From Planctomycetaceae bacterium (GTDB lineage Bacteria; Planctomycetota; Planctomycetia; Planctomycetales; Planctomycetaceae), in NCBI GenBank assembly GCA_003445035.1, contig DLVV01000414.1:6637-14744 (forward strand): a stretch of 8,108 bases of DNA. Direction: 5' to 3'. This document shows positions 5,329 through 8,108 of the stretch, one piece after another. The notes under the pieces are model-generated. The model did no database searches, was not told where the DNA came from, and was given only the letters and a program-made list of their open reading frames with translations. How positions within the stretch are numbered: the first letter of the stretch is position 1; every line of letters starts with the position of its first letter. A program made the translations under genes and the position numbers.

Positions 5329-7051
5329 CTGTTGCTCCTTGCTGGTTGAGAGGTGCGTCGACGGTTTCCGGTGACGGCAGGTTGTCGGCCACCACACGGG
5401 AAGCCCGTTGTTCCGGGGCCACCCACGGTGCGGCCAACTGCACCACGACCGCGATGCCCACGCCCCACGCGATCGCGGACTCCAGTGGGAACCGCAACAC
5501 GAGTCCCAGCAGTCCCGAGACGGTCAGGGTCAACAGCAGTGAGGCGACACGAAGTCGCTTCGGCCGGAAACTGTCGGTGTGCCACCACCATCGCCTCACG
5601 CCGAAAAGCAGCGCAAAGAAGATCACGTAACCGGTCAAGGTGGGCTGGGAGTTGTGGACCAGCTCGAATGTGCCAACCGAGTCGACCAGCCCGGAGTTCT
5701 GGGTTTCGCTCAACGGAGGCAGGTCGATCAACAGAACCCGGTGCAACCACCAGCCGGCGGCTCCGGCCCCTCCACCGAGCAACAGCAGCGACAGCCTGCG
5801 GAGATGCAGGCTCTCGGGGCCGGTTCCCTCCCAGGCCTTGGTTCCGATCAACATGGCCCAGGACGCCACCAGGGTCGTCAACCCGTAGGCGACGGCGGCC
5901 AGGGGGGTCGCCGGGGTGCCCTCGTCAAACATGCCGATCCACCATCCCCCTCCGGCCAAAAGGCCCGAGAACAGGATCGCCGCTGTCATCGCTGCGGTCG
6001 CTTCCAGGCCGCGGCGGGACAGGGAGATGCTGCGTGGCGAAAGCGGTCCGAGCGGGTTGGCATCGTACGAGGTGGGTTGTGGTGGCCGTCCGGGACGGGT
6101 GTGTGAGGTGAGCCCGGTGGGCGTGGCCGACACTGCCCCGGCTGTTTCGGCTGATATCACCTTGGCTGTTACTGGCTGCGCGAGGTTGTTACCCAGGCTC
6201 GGTGGATCTGCAACGACTTCGGGTGGAGGCGATGGGGAGACGGGGTTACCGGCCAGGGCGGCATCGAATTCCTCGAGGAGGGTGCCGAGGTTCGCGGTGC
6301 GTTCGGCGGGGTCTTTAGCCAGCGCGTGGGCGAGTACAGGACGCAGCGCGGGAGGCAGCGGTTGGAGGTCGGGCTGATCGGTGAGATGCCGATTGAGGAT
6401 TTCCGCGGTGGTTTCCCCGTCGAAGGGAACGTGGCCGGTCAGCAGTTCGTAGACGATGGCCGCGGAACTGTAGACATCGATTTCGGGCCCGTACTCGCCC
6501 CGGGAAATTTCCGGTGCCATGTAGTAGATCGTCCCGATGCTCTCGGTCTGCGCTCCACGCTGGCTGGGAGTGATGATCTTGGAGAGTCCGACGTCACCGA
6601 TCTTGACCTGTCCGGCCTCACGGTGAAGGTTCTGCGGCTTGAGATCCCGATGAACGATTCCCCGGTCGTGCAGGTAATCGACACCGGCGGCCAGCCCCTT
6701 CAGCCAGTTGCGGACCTCGGTGGTCGGCATCCCGTCGGGGAACTCCTCGGCGAGCACGCCGTCGAGTGTGGCTCCACTGACGTACTCCATCACGATCCAC
6801 ACGTCACCGTCATCATCGCGTTTGATGTCGTGGATGCTGATCAGGTTGGGGTGTTTGAGGTTGAGGCACAATTCCGTGCCGCGGAGTTCGACTTCGGCGT
6901 GGCTGTGCAGCAGTTTCAGGGCGACTTCCTTGCCCCCGTCGCTGTGCGCGTAGTAGACCTCGCCGAAACCGCCTCGCTGGATGCCGCGCTTGATCGTGTA
7001 GCCGGCCAGTGGCGTGGTTTCGGGCGCGAAGGTGAATTTCTTCGTACTCAT
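5321..7051 (-). CDS. Membrane-bound Ser/Thr protein kinase (Hanks type) with six transmembrane helices
   Basis: A 576-residue protein that should phosphorylate Ser/Thr on target proteins. ATG at 7051 (MSTKKFTF) has GGGGAG 7 bases upstream and overlaps the FHA gene stop by four bases (ATGA); a frame extension to 7246 would only read through the FHA gene. Kinase domain, about residues 18-265: glycine loop IQRGGFGEVY (24-33), VALK with K46, HRDLKPQN (134-141) with catalytic D136, DVG (153-155) in place of DFG, GTIYYMAPE (173-181), D192 and R251. The activation segment has Ser/Thr candidates (S163, T169, S171, T174). A Pro/Ser/Thr-rich linker (about 270-348) leads to hydrophobic segments at about 350-373, 382-404, 420-441, 472-486, 501-519 and 523-543. 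Charged loops put the kinase domain and C-terminus in the cytoplasm. There is no PASTA or other large external domain; the longest external loop is about 30 residues (442-471). The first Gly of the canonical GxGxxG appears to be Gln25. All catalytic residues are present, so it is probably active. Confidence 0.93.
   Translation of the reverse strand: MSTKKFTFAPETTPLAGYTIKRGIQRGGFGEVYYAHSDGGKEVALKLLHSHAEVELRGTELCLNLKHPNLISIHDIKRDDDGDVWIVMEYVSGATLDGVLAEEFPDGMPTTEVRNWLKGLAAGVDYLHDRGIVHRDLKPQNLHREAGQVKIGDVGLSKIITPSQRGAQTESIGTIYYMAPEISRGEYGPEIDVYSSAAIVYELLTGHVPFDGETTAEILNRHLTDQPDLQPLPPALRPVLAHALAKDPAERTANLGTLLEEFDAALAGNPVSPSPPPEVVADPPSLGNNLAQPVTAKVISAETAGAVSATPTGLTSHTRPGRPPQPTSYDANPLGPLSPRSISLSRRGLEATAAMTAAILFSGLLAGGGWWIGMFDEGTPATPLAAVAYGLTTLVASWAMLIGTKAWEGTGPESLHLRRLSLLLLGGGAGAAGWWLHRVLLIDLPPLSETQNSGLVDSVGTFELVHNSQPTLTGYVIFFALLFGVRRWWWHTDSFRPKRLRVASLLLTLTVSGLLGLVLRFPLESAIAWGVGIAVVVQLAAPWVAPEQRASRVVADNLPSPETVDAPLNQQGATDE
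5335..5340 (-). promoter_or_regulatory. Ribosome binding site of the four-helix membrane protein
   Basis: AAGGAG on the minus strand, 6 bases before ATG at 5328. It lies inside the last codons of the kinase gene and fixes the start of the membrane protein. Confidence 0.8.
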
Positions 7052-7734
7052 CCCATGGCTCCCCGTTGCGAGGAATCCGTCTTGAGTGGCTCGATGTGGA
7101 ATCGCAGGTCCGGGCCGGTGACGACCTGCCCGTTCCCGATTTCCGACTCTCCCCGTAACCTGTGGCCGTCGACTTCGAGTGCCAGGCGGGGGGAACGGAC
7201 CAGCCACTGCTGGTCGCGATGGATCAGGATCACCGAATCCTCCCATTCGGAACAGCGAATGTGGCAGTCTCGGCCTGGACCCAGCAGGCAGGTGTCGGCG
7301 ACCAGGACGACGCCGTCGAGGCTGTGGGAGGGGCGGTGGTCGCTCTGGAACGAGAGTCGTGCCGAGCCGGAGAGAACGGTGGGGCGATGGAAGCCGAGTT
7401 GGACCGTGTGGCCGAGCGTGATGTCAGCGCCGTCGGTGAGCTCGGTCCATTCGACCGTCTGCCGCTGGTTGACACGGGTGGGACCGTGGGGCTCGAGCAG
7501 GTAACCGCCGTCATCGCGGTGGATGGTGGCGTGACGTCTCGAGAGGCTGGCCAGCAGTTGAATGTCGGCGGCGGCGGAGGTGGGGCCGCCGATGGTGACC
7601 GCCTGGCCGGTCAGCAGCAGGAATCCTCCAACCCCGTCGATCCACAGCAGGTGCCGGCTCTCGTTGGTCGAGCTCGGTTCAGCCGGGAGTGGGCGGGGGG
7701 CGGTCATCGGTCGGGTGTCCGTCAGGCCGGGCAT
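7048..7734 (-). CDS. Protein with tandem FHA-like domains
   Basis: A 228-residue cytoplasmic protein from ATG at 7734, without signal peptide or membrane segment. A second ATG at 7707 (MTAPRPLP) is possible but has a poorer upstream sequence; before 7734 there is an AGGA at about 10 bases. After a Pro/Ser-rich N-terminus (to about 26), a first FHA-like domain covers about residues 28-118: VTIGG (46-50), LSRRHATI (64-71, the SxxH signature) and TRVNQRQ (86-92). A second, weaker unit covers about 140-216: CLLGPGRDCHIRC (149-161), SVILIHRDQQW (167-177) and LEVDGHRL (186-193). FHA domains bind phosphothreonine peptides and often serve as partners of Ser/Thr kinases. Here the Arg of the conserved GR pair is Gly50 in the first unit and Pro153 in the second, and the NG of the SxNG loop is missing in the first, so phosphopeptide binding may be altered. 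The gene overlaps the kinase start by four bases and is the first gene of the cluster. Confidence 0.85.
   Translation of the reverse strand: MPGLTDTRPMTAPRPLPAEPSSTNESRHLLWIDGVGGFLLLTGQAVTIGGPTSAAADIQLLASLSRRHATIHRDDGGYLLEPHGPTRVNQRQTVEWTELTDGADITLGHTVQLGFHRPTVLSGSARLSFQSDHRPSHSLDGVVLVADTCLLGPGRDCHIRCSEWEDSVILIHRDQQWLVRSPRLALEVDGHRLRGESEIGNGQVVTGPDLRFHIEPLKTDSSQRGAMG
7059..7064 (-). promoter_or_regulatory. Ribosome binding site of the kinase gene
   Basis: GGGGAG on the minus strand, 7 bases before the kinase ATG at 7051 and within the end of the FHA coding region. It supports ATG 7051 as the kinase start. Confidence 0.65.
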
Positions 7735-7824
7735 CGGATGGTTGTCCTGTCCTTGAGGATAACGTGTTGTGGCCGGGCTGTGGGGGCTTGTGTTGGTTGT
7801 CGTCGGGCTGGTGGTGAGACCGCA

Positions 7825-7866
7825 GAGAGGCCGGGTCTCCGCGGCAGTCGCGAAGACCCGGCCCTC
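7825..7866 (-). terminator. Strong hairpin terminator after the right-hand gene
   Basis: A perfect 10-bp inverted repeat GGCCGGGTCT (7829-7838) and AGACCCGGCC (7854-7863). It is extended outward by three pairs (GAG 7825-7827, CTC 7864-7866) around one bulged A, and inward, past one mismatch, by CGCG (7840-7843 and 7849-7852) around a 5-base loop. It lies 14 bases after the stop of the gene at 7881 and 90 bases before the FHA gene. A pyrimidine-rich stretch follows on the minus strand, without a true T-run. It likely ends upstream transcription and insulates the signalling cluster. The remaining 7735-7824 should hold the cluster promoter, but I see no convincing -35/-10 pair there. Confidence 0.7.
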
Positions 7867-7880
7867 ACCTACGCATCCGC

Positions 7881-8108
7881 TTAGCGGTCGTTGTCGGCCA
7901 CCGATTCGTCAGCGGAGGACGATCCGGTGTCGGTCTTCGGGCCGAAGTAGTCGTCGATCCGGTTGGTGATCGACGCTTCGGTGCTCTCGGTCACTTCCTC
8001 GACCGGGATCAACCCGTTGACCTGGCCCTCGAGGCTGGCCTGCCGTTCGCGGACGTCGAGCTGCTTGTTGAGCTCGGCGATCAGCTTCTTGGCCTTGGCC
8101 AGTTTCGA
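7881..8108 (-). CDS. C-terminal end of an unidentified helical protein (partial)
   Basis: The frame is open from the right window edge to TAA at 7883-7881, giving 75 residues. The first part is a charged helix, KLAKAKKLIAELNKQLDVR, with heptad-like spacing of Leu/Ile, suitable for a coiled coil. It is followed by GLIPVEEVTESTEASITNR, then IDDYFGPKTD, and an acidic Ser/Asp-rich tail (SSSADESVADNDR). No signal, catalytic motif or membrane segment is visible in this part and I do not recognise the family. It is in the same orientation as the FHA-kinase cluster but separated from it by 146 bp and a strong hairpin, so it is probably a separate transcription unit. Confidence 0.7.
   Translation of the reverse strand, partial: SKLAKAKKLIAELNKQLDVRERQASLEGQVNGLIPVEEVTESTEASITNRIDDYFGPKTDTGSSSADESVADNDR

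Noticed and set aside
7052..7246. N-terminal extension of the kinase frame
   Set aside because: It runs inside the FHA gene; ATG at 7051 has a good ribosome binding site and the usual ATGA overlap.
6326..7504. A 392-codon open frame on the plus strand
   Set aside because: Antisense to the kinase and FHA genes, with no recognisable motif; the minus strand carries intact kinase motifs.
7735..7824. Promoter of the FHA-kinase cluster, including an ECF-type AAC/CGT pair
   Set aside because: AAC and CGTTA motifs are present on the minus strand but are about 27 bases apart, too far for a usual ECF promoter, and no sigma-70 pair is convincing.

Overview
The window looks like chromosomal DNA of a planctomycete (Pirellulales/Planctomycetales type). 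It is GC-rich, and small secreted proteins ending in Tyr/Pro-rich segments sit beside a planctomycete-style signalling cluster: forkhead-associated (FHA) protein, multi-pass membrane Ser/Thr kinase, ECF-like sigma factor with a SEQAVANHK-type region 4, and a large secreted TPR protein. No single marker fixes the genus, so the placement is by style of genes and is inference. No IS element, CRISPR, tRNA or rRNA is visible.

Layout. Positions 1-1146 hold two plus-strand genes for extracytoplasmic proteins of unknown function: the 3' part of one (3-542, with a 15-bp coding repeat) and a complete 171-residue protein with a signal peptide (631-1146). They converge on a long minus-strand cluster; the junction at 1147-1200 carries two short perfect hairpins. 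The cluster runs from right to left: FHA protein (7734-7048), membrane Ser/Thr kinase (7051-5321), four-helix membrane protein (5328-4486), sigma factor (4435-3779) and an 840-residue TPR protein (3712-1190). The first three overlap by 4 and 8 bp (stop/start overlaps), so they are almost certainly co-translated. The sigma gene follows after 50 bp and the TPR gene after another 66 bp, which contains an inverted repeat directly in front of the TPR start codon. At the far right (7881-8108) is the C-terminal end of another minus-strand gene, separated from the cluster by a strong hairpin terminator.

How the genes may work together (inference). The kinase has a cytoplasmic catalytic domain and six membrane helices but no large external sensor. 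The adjacent four-helix protein supplies a periplasmic domain of about 150 residues that could be the sensor. The FHA protein could act as cytoplasmic scaffold. The output would be the sigma factor, which has no recognisable anti-sigma partner here and carries Thr-Thr-Ser at the place where many ECF sigma factors have acidic residues in region 2.2. That suggests a phosphorylation-activated sigma factor, with the TPR protein as a co-expressed or target gene. This signalling cassette is the most interesting part of the window.
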